This document shows positions 53,548 through 64,000 of a DNA stretch of 64,000 bases, in pieces (positions within the stretch are counted from its first letter, which is position 1; each line of letters starts with the position of its first letter). Under the pieces are notes generated by a model. The model saw nothing but the letters and a program-made list of their open reading frames with translations, made no database searches and was not told where the DNA came from. Location of the stretch: the NCBI GenBank assembly GCA_951217055.1, contig OX578280.1, forward strand, positions 60,335,633-60,399,632, read 5' to 3'. Source of the DNA: Gerris lacustris (lineage: Eukaryota > Arthropoda > Insecta > Hemiptera > Gerridae). The position numbers and the translations under genes were made by a program.

Positions 53548-53770
53548 GTCTGCCATTTAGTGTGGCACATAGCTTCCTCGCGTTCTATTTCGTAAACTTA
53601 ATGATTTTATGCTTTTACTGCCCAATGTTGTCAAATTTATTTAATTTTACCCTCGAATTTTTGAAAAATGTCAAAATTTTTATGTCTCCTATTTCAAAAA
53701 TGCCAAGACAGAAATCAGTTTCAGACATCTGGAAACATGTTCGGTTTCGTGAAAAGACAGTGGCCTCGTG
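53548..53770 (+). repeat. Family B, internally deleted copy
   Basis: Head 'agtctgccatttagtgtggc' and 'acatagcttcctcgcgttct', then directly the tail region ('atcagtttcagacatctgga'). The middle is missing. Confidence 0.65.
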
Positions 53771-53877
53771 ATCTATTAAACATTAATTAATAAAATGTAA
53801 TATTCATGTCTGTAATACTGTGAATACTGTCAATGGACAGTTTTTCACATCATGTGTAACAAGTCAATATCAAACTA

Positions 53878-54298
53878 CAGTGGAACCTCGATAATTCGGA
53901 CTAATTGGGACCAGACACTGTCCGAATTACCGATTCGTCCGAATTTTCGAATATGCTGTAAAACAACTTTTTCGCAGACGAGAGGACCTGATAAAGGTGC
54001 GCCAGAGCTTCTTCTTTGGGTAAACCATATGTACTGTACATCGCATCTTCTAAAGGGTATCATTTGCCGTTCGTAACGTTTTCCGGTTTTTTGACCCCTC
54101 TTCAGAATCTAGCTTTGACGAGTATCGCAGTATGCTACCTCGTTTTCGTTTTAGATGACCCCACACCATACTTTTTTGCAAGAGATGTCCCACTTTCACT
54201 TTTCGGATTTTTTTTTTTTTTTTTATAGAATTTCTAGTTATTAAATTTTTCAGTAGGCAGTCCGGATTTTAGAGGTCCGAATTATCGAGGTTCTACTG
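53878..54298. mobile_element. Pogo/Tigger-type MITE with TA duplication
   Basis: Inverted ends: 'cagtggaacctcgataattc' on the left and 'gaattatcgaggttctactg' on the right, each flanked by TA (53876-53877 and 54299-54300). The internal 74- and 70-codon frames are not transposase. At 421 bp it is a typical internally deleted Tc1/mariner-superfamily element. Confidence 0.9.
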
Positions 54299-54357
54299 TA
54301 ATGTCATCTTTATTGCTTATAACATGTAGTCTATGTAGTTGCAATATTCAAATAAAT

Positions 54358-54790
54358 TGTGTCTGTCTGTCGCTTTATATTTGCGAACCAACATATCTTA
54401 TAAACTTATAAGATACTACTAAGATGCTACTTTATTTTCTTATAATTTGGATGGTAAATCATAATTGGCCCATTGTTGGTCCCATATAAGTTGCAAACTT
54501 CTGCGCCCATTTGTTTCTCTTCCACATGCACACAAACACACATTTATTTATACTTATATCTTCAAAAGTACTCATCTGTTTTTTTTTTTATGAAATTTAG
54601 ATGGTTTGTCAAACGTAGCCCGCGGATAGCCCCACATTAATTTCAACCGTGTGTGCTTCTTAAATTTTGCTAAATTAATGTAAAAATCAAAACAGGAAAA
54701 TTAAATAAATTTGTCCATAATAGGTTGTATTAGTATAACATCATTAAAGTATACAAAAGAGAACGCGAGGAAACTTTGTGCCACAAATTG
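54358..54790 (-). repeat. Family B, minus orientation
   Basis: Starts at the tail side with 'tgtctgtctgtcgctttata' and 'gcgaaccaacatatcttata', and ends at the head with 'gcgaggaaactttgtgccac'. Joined head-on to the plus copy that follows. Confidence 0.7.
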
Positions 54791-55140
54791 ACAAACCATC
54801 ATAAAAAACTGATGAGTACTTTTCAAGATATAGGTGTAAATAAATTTATGTTTTTGCGCATGTGGAATAAAAAAGAATGGGCGCAGAAGGTTGAAACTTA
54901 TATGGGACCAATAATGGGCTTATTATTACCTACTATCTAAATTTCATTAAAATCGGACGAGTAGTTTTTAAGATATGTCGGTTTGCTAAAATTGAGCGGT
55001 AATCAGACTCGGAACCAAAAATGTTCCCTGCGATGTCTAAAACGGATTTCTGCCTTGAAATGTTCGAAATCGGAGATATATAATAATTTCGCTCTTCAAA
55101 ACGATAGTAGCTTCCGTTACCTTTGGTAAGTTTGCAAGCA
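54791..55140 (+). repeat. Family B, right two thirds
   Basis: 'gaaggttgaaacttatatgg', 'aaaatcggacgagtagtttt' and the tail 'agcttccgttacctttggta'. With the previous copy it forms an inverted pair. Confidence 0.7.
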
Positions 55141-55949
55141 AAAAATTCAGATATCGATCGGAAAATATAAATTTATTAGACTCCTTTGCTATAAATTGTC
55201 GAGGGTTGTTTACTGGTCTTGATGCTCCAATAAGTTTTAGGTTAGGTCGGTAAATAAAAGACCAAATTTTAAATCTATATATTTGAAAATCGATTAACCT
55301 CACTCGAAACAACGATTAACGGCTTTTCCAGAGAATAGAAAAGTAGTGTTTGTTTTGTAAAAAGGGCACAGAGTCCATTGCAGTGAATAAAACAAGGGTA
55401 TGAGCCAAAGGGGAGTTGCAGTTAGTGACTCCAGCCCAATCTGAAAAGGTAATATATTAAAGAAAAATATCAAATAAAATAAACTGTGGACTGTATTTTC
55501 TAAGTACTGTAGTAACTCACGTGAAACAAGCATTAGAATTGAAACAAAAAGAAATAATAAATTGTAACTGATAAATAAAATCAAAAGTCACAGGTCTGTG
55601 CTAAGGAAAAGCATGATTTATGATATCATTAAGAATCAAAATAAATTATATTCTTTAACGAAAGAAAATTTTTTAAAGATAAATGACTATAAGAAAGATA
55701 ATTTACTAATATAGGTGTGGTGGTGTAGTGTACAAGAGGGATGGTTACGGAAAATATTTGTAAAATGTTCGTTGAATTAGATGGCAGTAGATGGAATGAT
55801 AGCACTTGAGTGTAGGGGGGATGGAAAATAGTCTGCATATGGTCAGCAATTCACTGTGTTGTTTTAAGGTATTGGTTTAGTCCATGTTTTTGTGAGGAAA
55901 ATTGCGAAAAGTTAATTTATGTAACTGCACTGCATTCACTGGACACGTA
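55141..55949. other. Unassigned DNA
   Basis: Minus-strand frames at 55037-55312, 55300-55584 and 55629-55838 have no recognised content. The first overlaps a B tail, so it is not a gene. Confidence 0.3.
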
Positions 55950-56365
55950 AAGTATCAATTTAGCAACATTTAAAGAGCGCAGACGGTTGAAATTAATTTG
56001 GGGCTATCTACGGGCTACTTTCAACGAACCATCAAAATTATATAAAAATCAGATTAGTACTTTTGAAGATACAAGTGAAAATAAATGTATGTTTTTGCGC
56101 ATGTGGAAGAGAAACAAATAGGGGCATATGATTGAAACGTATATGGGACCAACAATGGGCTAATTATGCCTACCATCAGAATTTCAATAAAATCGAACGA
56201 GTAGTTGTTAAGATATGTTGGTTCGCAAAAATTGAGCGACTGGCCGGTCAGGTACGGGACCAAAAATGTTCCTTGATGGTTGAAACGGATTTTTGGAATC
56301 TGAGACCTAAAAATTGTTCGTTCTTCAGAACGATCACATGCTTCTGGTACCTTCGGAAGCAAAAT
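55950..56365 (+). repeat. Family B, right part
   Basis: 'gagcgcagacggttgaaatt', 'gtatatgggaccaacaatgg' and the tail 'gcttctggtaccttcggaag'. The ORFs on both strands across it are incidental. Confidence 0.7.
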
Positions 56366-56807
56366 AAGGAAGATTGGATATAATGCTGTCTGAGCAAGAA
56401 TTGTATACTACATATGTGGTACTGGAGGTTTACCTGCAGATAAAAAGAATGAATATATAATTTAAAGATAGAGTATAATGAGATAAAACTAAATAAGGGA
56501 AATTTAATGTTAGCTATGTATAACCTGCAATACTACGATTTATACCACTATATTTTACCCTGTGCTTTTGTCAGATTGTAACTCTGGCAATTATCAGCAG
56601 CACATTACAAATCATTGGATCCATAAAACCAATTTTTACCTTTGGTATAGATAGTTTTCAAAGAATAGAGCTAAAGTTATTATAGTAATTTCAGACTTCG
56701 AGCCGTAATTATTATTAACACGCAATAAGTCAGCCAAACTCTTCGATGTGTACAGTTTTTAATGGGATAAACTTTTGAACATCCAATACTGCAATGAGTT
56801 TAAAAAA
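56366..56807. other. Unassigned DNA
   Basis: No recognised feature. Confidence 0.3.
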
Positions 56808-57400
56808 TTGACTGCCAATAATTGGCGTGGCACAAAGCTTCCTCGCATTTTATCATGCACTTTATTGATTTTATGCTTTTACAAGCCATTATTGTCTAAT
56901 TTGTTTGTTTCCCCCGTTTTTTTTTTAATCTGTCAAAATTGTTTTAATTTTTTACATGAATTAAAGTATCTATTTAGCAAAAGTTAAAGAGCGCAGACGG
57001 TTCAAATTAATCTGGGGCTATCTGCGGGTTACTTTCGATAAACTAGTTTCATGCAAATCAGATAAGTACTTATGAAGCTGTAGGTGTATATAAATTAATG
57101 TTTGTGTGGGTGTAAAAAAGAAACAAATAAGCGCAGAAGGTTGAAACGTATATGGGACCAACAATGGGCTAATCGTGATCTAACATCCAAATTTTATTAA
57201 AATGGGACGTGCAGTTTTTAAGATATGATGGTTCGCAAAATTAGAGCGACAGACCGACAGAAAGACACGGAACCAAAAATGTCCCCTGATGTCTGAAACG
57301 GATTTCTGTCGGAATTGAAACGGAATTTTTGAAATCGGAGACCTAAAATTTTTTCTTCAGAACGATCACTTAGCTTTCGTTACCTTCGGTTCCTCAAATA
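56808..57400 (+). mobile_element. Family B element, full-length copy
   Basis: Head 'ttgactgccaataattggcg' and tail 'tagctttcgttaccttcggt', about 590 bp with all interior landmarks. A good reference copy for the family. No transposase is encoded. Confidence 0.8.
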
Positions 57401-58059
57401 CAAAAGCGGATTTGTAAGTGAACGTTTTATGTTCCCACGGCATTTCTGCACTATTTCTCTAGGAGGTAGGATTTTATTTCGTTGTAGCTTATTTTCTTTC
57501 ATGTGCTGGAAAAAAAACTTTTTTGTCTAGGTTACGTTTGGGTAAGTTTTTCCTCGTCGTAATTAGATGCAGATTATAACTTAAGAAAATTGTTGATCAA
57601 TTAATATGTTAATAGGATTATTTTGTAAACAAATAAGCTGTACCAAATTTTCACAGATATCCTAATAGTTGTATGATATTAGCTTATAGTATTTATAAGG
57701 GGATTAAGTGAGAGTTCGTGGTATTTTACCTGACTTGAGTTGTCAGGTAAGAGTAGGGAATTAGTTATTCAACCTAATAGCTTGAGTTTCTACAGCTTTA
57801 CGACACCACTGTTTATTTATATGAACAATGAGATAATATTGTAAATAAACTAGTAGGAGTGGGCTTATAAAGGATAAATCTTTTATAAATAAATGTTAAG
57901 CTTTAAGGACTTATGGCTTCAATGCAAAACAGTAATAGTTCATTAAGTTAAGAAGATAACATATAATGATGTATCATTCAAATCCAATTTAAGACGATTA
58001 AGGTGGCGTATCAATGTCAAAACTAAAATGGCTGTAACCGCGTGGTATATTAATGGAGC
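57401..58059. other. Unassigned DNA
   Basis: No recognised feature. Confidence 0.3.
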
Positions 58060-58855
58060 TATTTATAGGTTAATGAATGGAACCCTTTCTAATAGAACGT
58101 AGGAGACCGTGCGACTGAAGCGACTCCAGTGTGTTGAGATGGACGACTCGCGTACGGTTTTGACTTACAGGTAAATGAATGGAAACTATATTGATAGCAC
58201 GTAGGAGACCGTGTGACAGAAGCGACTCCAGTGTGTTGAGATGGACGACTCGCGTATGGTTTTGACGTACAGGCAAATGAATGGAAACTTTATTGATAGC
58301 ACGTAGGAGACCGTGCGACAGAAGCGACTCCAGTGTGTTGAGATGGACGACTCGCGTACGGTTTTGACGTACAGGTAAATGAATGGAAACTTTATTGATA
58401 GCACGTAGGAGACCGTGCGACAGAAGCGAATCCAGTGTGTTGAGATGGACGACTCGCGTACGGTTTTGACGTACAGGTAAATGAATGGAAACTTTATTGA
58501 TAGCACGTAGGAGACCGTGCGACAGAAGCGAATCCAGTGTGTTGAGATGGACGACTCGCGTACGGTTTTGACGTACAGGTAAATGAATGGAAACTTTATT
58601 GATAGCACGTAGGAGACCGTGCGACAGAAGCGAATCCAGTGTGTTGAGATGGACGACTCGCGTACGGTTTTGACGTACAGGTAAATGAATGGAAACTTTA
58701 TTGATAGCACGTAGGAGACCGTGTGACAGAAGCGAATCCAGTGTGTTTACTTCCAGATGGATGGTTTGACTGACTCGCGTACCGCCTTGCAGTAAAGGTA
58801 AATGAATGGAAACTTTACTAATGGCACTTGGGTGGTCGCGCGACAAAAGCGACTC
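58060..58855. repeat. 102-bp minisatellite, about seven copies, open in two minus-strand frames
   Basis: The unit contains 'ggtaaatgaatggaaacttt', 'attgatagcacgtaggagac', 'tgtgttgagatggacgactc' and 'gcgtacggttttgacgtaca'. The minus strand is open for 258 codons (unit NKVSIHLPVRQNRTRVVHLN plus TLDSLLSHGLLRAI) and, in another frame, for 174. The unit nearest 58760 carries a 12-bp insertion, which keeps the frame. No signal peptide, promoter or convincing splice acceptor was found upstream; the frame begins after TGA near 58870. The period being a multiple of three is enough to keep frames open, so I call a repeat rather than a gene. Confidence 0.8.
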
Positions 58856-59828
58856 TGATGAGAAAGCTCAATGAATTTTAATATTACAGAATGTCCACCT
58901 AGGCCACGTTATAGAATGATAAATTCAATAAGGTCATGTCATTTAGATCTCCATTGAATATGGAAAAGCGCTTCAGGTATGACAATTGAAAATAATGATC
59001 CGGGAACCATCTCAGCCACAAGCGTTCGCTCACAAAAGAATCTTTTCATTTTTTGTCTGGCTGACACTGTCGACTAAACCGATGTAACGGTGCAATTTTG
59101 ATTTGCGTGCTACAGTGTGGGTTAGGCTATCGATTGGTGTATGCATCAATTGATAGAGTTTCCCAGTGTGTGGTGATCGATTAGTTGAGAGAACGCGTGA
59201 GTAGGAGATGTGGGAGATGGTTTGTTTAGGTTGTAACCGGGGGGTTGTTTTCAGATGAAAGGTCAATAAGGACACTCTAGGTCCAGGAGGAAGTGTGTGT
59301 GTGTGTGAGAGAGAGAGAGTTGGTTGTTGAAGTAATGTCCGAGTGATAGTGCTTTTTTGTCTGAAAGTAAATATGTCCTTGGTAGTCCCACACTTCGGAT
59401 ATTTTATTTATTGCCTTATGATTATATTATATATATATAAAACTACTGATACTGCTTTGGATTGGAAAGGTCTGATAATTAACTTTTATCTCTACTCTTC
59501 ATAAATCACCATCTCATCTTACTTGGACATTTATTTTCCACTACACTTGCAGAATATTGACTCTGTCAGGTTCACAGCTCTTTCCACCTGACTACCTGAT
59601 ATCATCTCTCCTGCACTTAATAAAGCTAGTAAGAAGAGACAGTATTTAACTAGTTTACCTCAGTCTAGTCCAGGGGTGACTAAGTCAATTTCTTTGAGAG
59701 CTGTTTAAACACCTCTACGAGATTTGGACATTTTAATTATATCTTAAAAATGTCTAATTTGAAGGTCTCATCGGGCCACCATGGATAAGTATTTAGTATT
59801 TCCTATTGTTTTTGTTATTTACTTTTAA
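58856..59828. other. Unassigned DNA next to the 102-bp array
   Basis: 58856-59290 is less AT-rich than average and has an 81-codon minus-strand frame (59030-59275) of unknown content. A (GT)n(GA)n tract is at 59292-59319. No gene could be established. Confidence 0.3.
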
Positions 59829-60230
59829 GCCGAGTTTACACGATCCAAGTATACTTGTTCCAAATAACTCTGATCAAATCCATTTGGTACAAGTCTTTAT
59901 GGAACTTTGAAGCATGGTTTACGCGGTCCAAGTAGTGGAATTTTGATACACTATAAAATAGAGGTTAAAATAGATTGTGTAAAATGTTTTCTCCTCTAGA
60001 ACTTTCCATTAAAGTTTTACTTATTAAGTTTTTAAACAGTGATGATATATAACCTTCTTGAAAACAAAATCCAGCTCAACTTTTCACAAAACAGCTCGTT
60101 CTCATAATTGGGCGCCAATTTTGTTTTCATCAAAGTTGACCTTGATACCCTTTTTACACTATTCTAGTAGCATCAAATAAGAGTCAAAGCTGACTTAGTC
60201 CAAGTATACTTTGATCGTGTCAAGGCTTTA
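59829..60230. mobile_element. MITE family I, copy 2
   Basis: Ends 'aagccgagtttacacgatcc' and 'tactttgatcgtgtcaaggc' are inverted. The interior matches 16508-17040 ('ccatttggtacaagtcttta', 'aaaatgttttctcctctaga'). Confidence 0.8.
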
Positions 60231-60235
60231 CCCTC

Positions 60236-60448
60236 TTAAGGTGGAGATACACATGCATGTAGTTTGCACAAAAACATACCAGCTACTTGCAGGTGCAGGT
60301 GCAAGCTACTTGCACGTGTTGCCTTGGCAAGCAAAGCAAGTAGATAAAAACTTAATAAAAATCCTTAGTATGTCATTTACTGGCAAATACCCTCTTTTGG
60401 CGTGCAAGATACTTCCCCAATTTGACGGCATGTGAATCTCTACCTTTA
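60236..60448. mobile_element. MITE J, 213 bp
   Basis: Left end 'ttaaggtggagatacacatg' and right end 'catgtgaatctctaccttta' form about 20-bp inverted repeats. The interior has several 'gctacttgcaggtgcaggtg' palindromic words. It sits immediately after MITE I. Confidence 0.8.
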
Positions 60449-60619
60449 TTCTTCAACGCGATATTTTATTGACAGCTAAGAATTTAGCTGCCACATCTAT
60501 ATTCCCGCTATCTTTTAATTTGAAAATGAGATAAATAACCTCTTTCATTAAATGCATTGTTTATAATTTTATATATATATATTTACCTGACCGAACCCCC
60601 GAGTTGAGTGAAGGAGCCT

Positions 60620-60694
<75 letters not shown>

Positions 60695-60999
60695 TTATTC
60701 AAACGTTTCTGTTGCAATTCGTCTGACCTGTTAATCTTTTAAATTCTGTGTTTAAAAGCTGCAGACAATGAGGTCGAAATAGAGTTTAGAGGCTACAAGA
60801 GCTATTAATGTATCCTATGTAAAATATGGGTTTGGTTTTTTGTCTGGCAAAGGTAGGAATTTCATGAACAAAGCCAATATTGTGTTCAATGAATCTTCTG
60901 TTGTAAGCACCTCAATTTTGTTTTGTAATTGCGTCACTTTCTACCTCTCTCACTTTCTCTCTTTCTATCATTTGCTCTCTTACGTCTCTTTATTACGTT
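60449..60999. other. Unassigned DNA with an (AT)n tract
   Basis: (AT)n at 60623-60691 and CT-rich simple sequence at 60940-60990. No gene. Confidence 0.6.
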
Positions 61000-61529
61000 T
61001 TTAGGATCCGTAGGCAAAACCAAGGACCCTTATATTTTCCTGCGTGTGTCTGAAAGGGTACGTCGAGCTGATTACAAAAATATATAATTCTTTGGTTATA
61101 ACTTTGATAGGGCGAGCGTAGGCGAGTTTAAAGTGGGTGGGAAACGTGTCCCCCCCTTCTATCTCGCTTAGGTGAAGTGCAAAAAATCTGAAAAAATTCT
61201 TGAACATTCTTCGACCAAAAGTAAAGATACCACTTTTTGGAAATTTCGAAAAAAAAATTATTTTATTTTTTATTGACAAAAGTAGTTTTTTTTTTTTATA
61301 ATTATGGTCTTTTCGATGTATTTATATGGTTGTACTCCGGTTCAGTGGCAACAAAATAATTAATAAGAAGTTTGTTTATGTGTTTTGAGAATATCAGACC
61401 CATAGGATAGTTCAAAGTAAGCTTTTTAGCATTTTAAAAAACACCATCAATAGGGTACTACTTAAACAATACAGTGTGGCCTACGGACCCTCGCTGTGTG
61501 CTGACTAGCACACACTTGACCTGTTTATT
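61000..61529 (+). mobile_element. Family C element, copy 2
   Basis: Start 'taggatccgtaggcaaaacc', end 'ggcctacggaccctcgctgt' plus 'gtgctgactagcaca'. Shares 'aagtaaagataccacttttt' and 'ggtacgtcgagctgattaca' with copy 3. Confidence 0.85.
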
Positions 61530-62847
61530 CTAATTTATTACCAGCTAATGAACATTTGCATTAGAATAAAAATACTTATGAAACATGTTAATGAAACATT
61601 TTTATTTAGTTTTTTTTATTTAAATTCATTCACATTTGAGTTATTATGTCTAAAGAAGATAATTAAATTAGACTCACATATACAAGTTGTGACGAGTTAA
61701 TTCGTATATTTATGGACTAAATACTAAGGCTTGAAATTTCATTAAAGAAAATTGTCTTCTTTATGTGCATTTTTTCCTCCCAAAAATTAGGTTTGTCAGA
61801 TTTTTATATGGTTGATTTAAATTAATTTTAAAGTACCAATGTGATTGAAAGTATTCCTGCTTACAGTTACACAAAATAACTTTTATATTTTTTTTTTTCA
61901 TTTAGTAAGATATTTGTGGCACATTAAATTTATCTATGTATTTATCAATATGAAATGTAAGTGAGTAAAATGTGGAGAAAATGTGGTTGTATAAGAAGAA
62001 ATGTTTGTATATTTGGTGTATTTTAAGTTATTCACTCGTAAGAAATATTTTGATCACGTAGGAGTAAGGTTTAACTATAACATATTCCATGCTTGGTCCC
62101 GCTTTAACTCTATGTTACTGCTCCAAACTTACACATGTGTTTTATTATACTTGGCTTAATAGAATTATATTTATGCCTAATGTAATACTTAAGTAAAATT
62201 ATGTAGGTGATTCATAAAGAAGGTTTACTTACACAGAAGATTCATTTAAGTCTATAGCGGCCTCTCTCGCTGTTTAGTAGTCTTTGTTGGTATATGTAAT
62301 TTCTGTTGTTACAAGCTGCATTTTTCGTGCTTCGTTATGTGGTGTGTTATTCTTATTCTTTACTTTCTCATATTACATGGACAATATAGAGAGAAAGTAA
62401 TGTGAAAATTCGATATAGACTTTTTTTAATGGATTTACAAGTTTAGAGTGGAGTACGTTGGAGAATGGATTTATACGTTCTGAAATTCTTTTAATCGGTC
62501 CCCACCGACTCAACGCACACGTGGTTCCGATTTTTCACCTACTACCGCGCAGTCCTAGAAAATCTCTTTAGTCTTTTCTCGTATTTTAACGCTTCCGGAC
62601 ATGGATATTGAAGTGCTACTCATTTACGAAGAGTTCGGTCTTAGCCATTTATCTCCTTAAGAAAAGAGACAGGAAAAGATGTTATTCATGGTGGGTACAT
62701 ACAATCGTGAAGGTTGCTAAAAGGTAAATTAATTTTATACCCTACATCTCGATCTCAGGGAGCATCAATTTTCAACTTTTATACGATGTCGATTATTAAG
62801 TCCCCATTTGGAATAACCTCACGAAAAACTTTTTCCCACAGCATTTT
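61530..62847. other. Unassigned DNA
   Basis: No recognised repeat. 62480-62640 is richer in GC ('ggtccccaccgactcaacgc', 'cacctactaccgcgcagtcc') without a supported ORF. Confidence 0.3.
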
Positions 62848-63592
62848 TAAGGTCCGTAGGCAAAACGAAGGACCCTACCCTGGACCTATTTTCCTGCGTG
62901 TGTCTGTCCGTCTGCCCTGTCACCTGCTCACACGGCTAAACCTTTCGTCCGATCAGTTTGAAATGTGGCATGCATGTGTCTTGTACCTACTACCTACCCT
63001 CATATTTTAAAAATATAGCGACTTAAAAAAATATTTAAAAAAAAAAAATTGGGTAAAAAAACTTAAGGGTTAAATTTTTTTAATTTTTTTTTCGACACCG
63101 TGAGGGGTATCATATTAAAAGGTACGTCGAGCTGATTACAAAAATATATAACTCTTTGGTTATAACTTCGATAGGGCGAGCGTAGGCAAGTTTGAAGTGG
63201 GTGTGAAACGTGCCCCCCCCCCCCCCCCCTCTATCTCGCTTATGTGAAGTGCAAAAAATCTGAAAAAATTCCTGAACATTCTACGACTAGAAGTAAAGAT
63301 ACCACTTTTTGGAAATTTCGAGAAAAAAAAATTTATTTTTTTTATTGCCAAATACTTTTTTTTTTATAACTATGGTATTTTTGATGTATTTATTTGGTAG
63401 TAGTCCGGTTCAGTGGCAAAAAAATACTTTATAAGAAGTTTATTTATGTGTTTTGAGAATATCAGACCCATAGGATAGTTCAAAGTAAGCTTTTTAGCAT
63501 TTTAAAAAACACCATCAATAGGGTATTACTTAAACTATACAGTGTGGCGGACCCTCGCTGTGTGGTGACTAGCACACACTTGACCTGTTTAT
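62848..63592 (+). mobile_element. Family C element, copy 3
   Basis: Start 'aaggtccgtaggcaaaacga', end 'gcggaccctcgctgtgtggt'. Longest of the three copies, with a C16 run near 63213-63228. Confidence 0.85.
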
Positions 63593-63867
63593 TTAGAAAT
63601 TTAAAAAATAAAAAATAAATCAAACTTTAAGATCATAACTAAAAAAAAAGCAACATTTTATTATTTAAACTAGTTTGAACTTCCAGTTTTCCAATGCTCT
63701 AAACGCTTCATTATTCTGCGCTTTTATTTTCTAATCTAAGTTTTGAGAAAAACTTTTGACTTCAAGCCATCTATCTCGCTACTACCAAGCCACTCTTCGA
63801 TTAAAACTTGCTCATTCCCCCCTTTAAATTGTTTTTCAACTGTAAATATCATAGAGTTCAATTTCTA

Positions 63868-63869
<2 letters not shown>

Positions 63870-63947
<78 letters not shown>
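63870..63947. repeat. (AT)n microsatellite
   Basis: About 38 AT units. The 76-aa frame over it is an artefact. Confidence 0.95.
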
Positions 63948-63950
<3 letters not shown>

Positions 63951-64000
63951 AAAACAAGAGATATGTTACTTAATATATAAATGTATTTGACCCTCAGTAT

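Noticed and set aside
55300..55584. Minus-strand frame with a hydrophobic start, as a third signal-peptide exon
   Set aside because: No ATG opens the hydrophobic stretch in frame with the nearby GTGAGT donor, and no TATA box or repeat exon follows.

Overview
This window looks like AT-rich arthropod nuclear DNA, most likely from an insect and possibly a hemipteran. The evidence is long non-coding stretches, GT-AG introns, short TATA promoters, and remnants of Jockey-like, RTE/CR1-like and Penelope-like retroelements. There are also many MITE and foldback elements, minisatellites and (AT)n tracts. No species marker was seen, and there is no complete rRNA or tRNA gene.

Host genes are few. The most interesting are two minus-strand genes in the first 20 kb with the same unusual build. 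Each has a TATA box, a first coding exon of exactly 54 bp (18 codons, signal peptide), a phase-0 intron, and one repeat-bearing second exon. Gene 1 has exon 1 at 20008-19955 and exon 2 at 14126-13197. It predicts a 327-residue secreted precursor with twelve 24/25-residue units, each preceded by R-x-x-R. Gene 2 has exon 1 at 8978-8925 and exon 2 at 7772-7386. It predicts a different set of Arg/His/Pro-rich repeats and is broken downstream by a frameshift and a transposon. The signal-peptide exons, the 3' ends of the introns and the first codons of exon 2 resemble each other, while the repeat parts do not. This fits a family of fast-changing secreted peptide precursors; the function is unknown.

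A third host signal is one exon at 25199-25369 (+). It encodes a cysteine-rich leucine-rich-repeat N-terminal cap, with phase-2 splice sites at both ends, so it belongs to a larger gene whose other exons I could not find. A possible 12-codon first exon lies at 44278.

Most of the rest is mobile DNA. Region by region: 1-7.3 kb holds A/B elements, a 113-bp and a 154-bp tandem array, a Penelope-related piece and a Jockey fragment. 7.3-20.1 kb holds the two genes with element-filled introns. 20.5-26.8 kb holds a ~60-bp array, B and C elements, a fragment resembling the start of a tyrosine-recombinase-like transposon ORF, and the LRR exon. 27.0-29.3 kb is a single Jockey-like insertion with an inverted 5' half, flanked by an 11-bp duplication. 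29.4-33 kb holds E and B elements. 33.9-37.7 kb holds a SINE-like piece, a 244-bp-armed inverted repeat and a Penelope GIY-YIG remnant. 38-43 kb holds an exact 267-bp direct duplication, a nested transposon and an E element. 45-48 kb holds a 108-bp array, tRNA-derived pieces, a MITE and an RTE/CR1-like remnant. 49-64 kb holds foldback elements, many B copies, a pogo-type MITE, a 102-bp minisatellite, two MITEs and two C elements.

Repeat-family letters (A, B, C, D, E, G, H, I, J, K, L) are my own labels for sequences recognised by comparing copies within this window.
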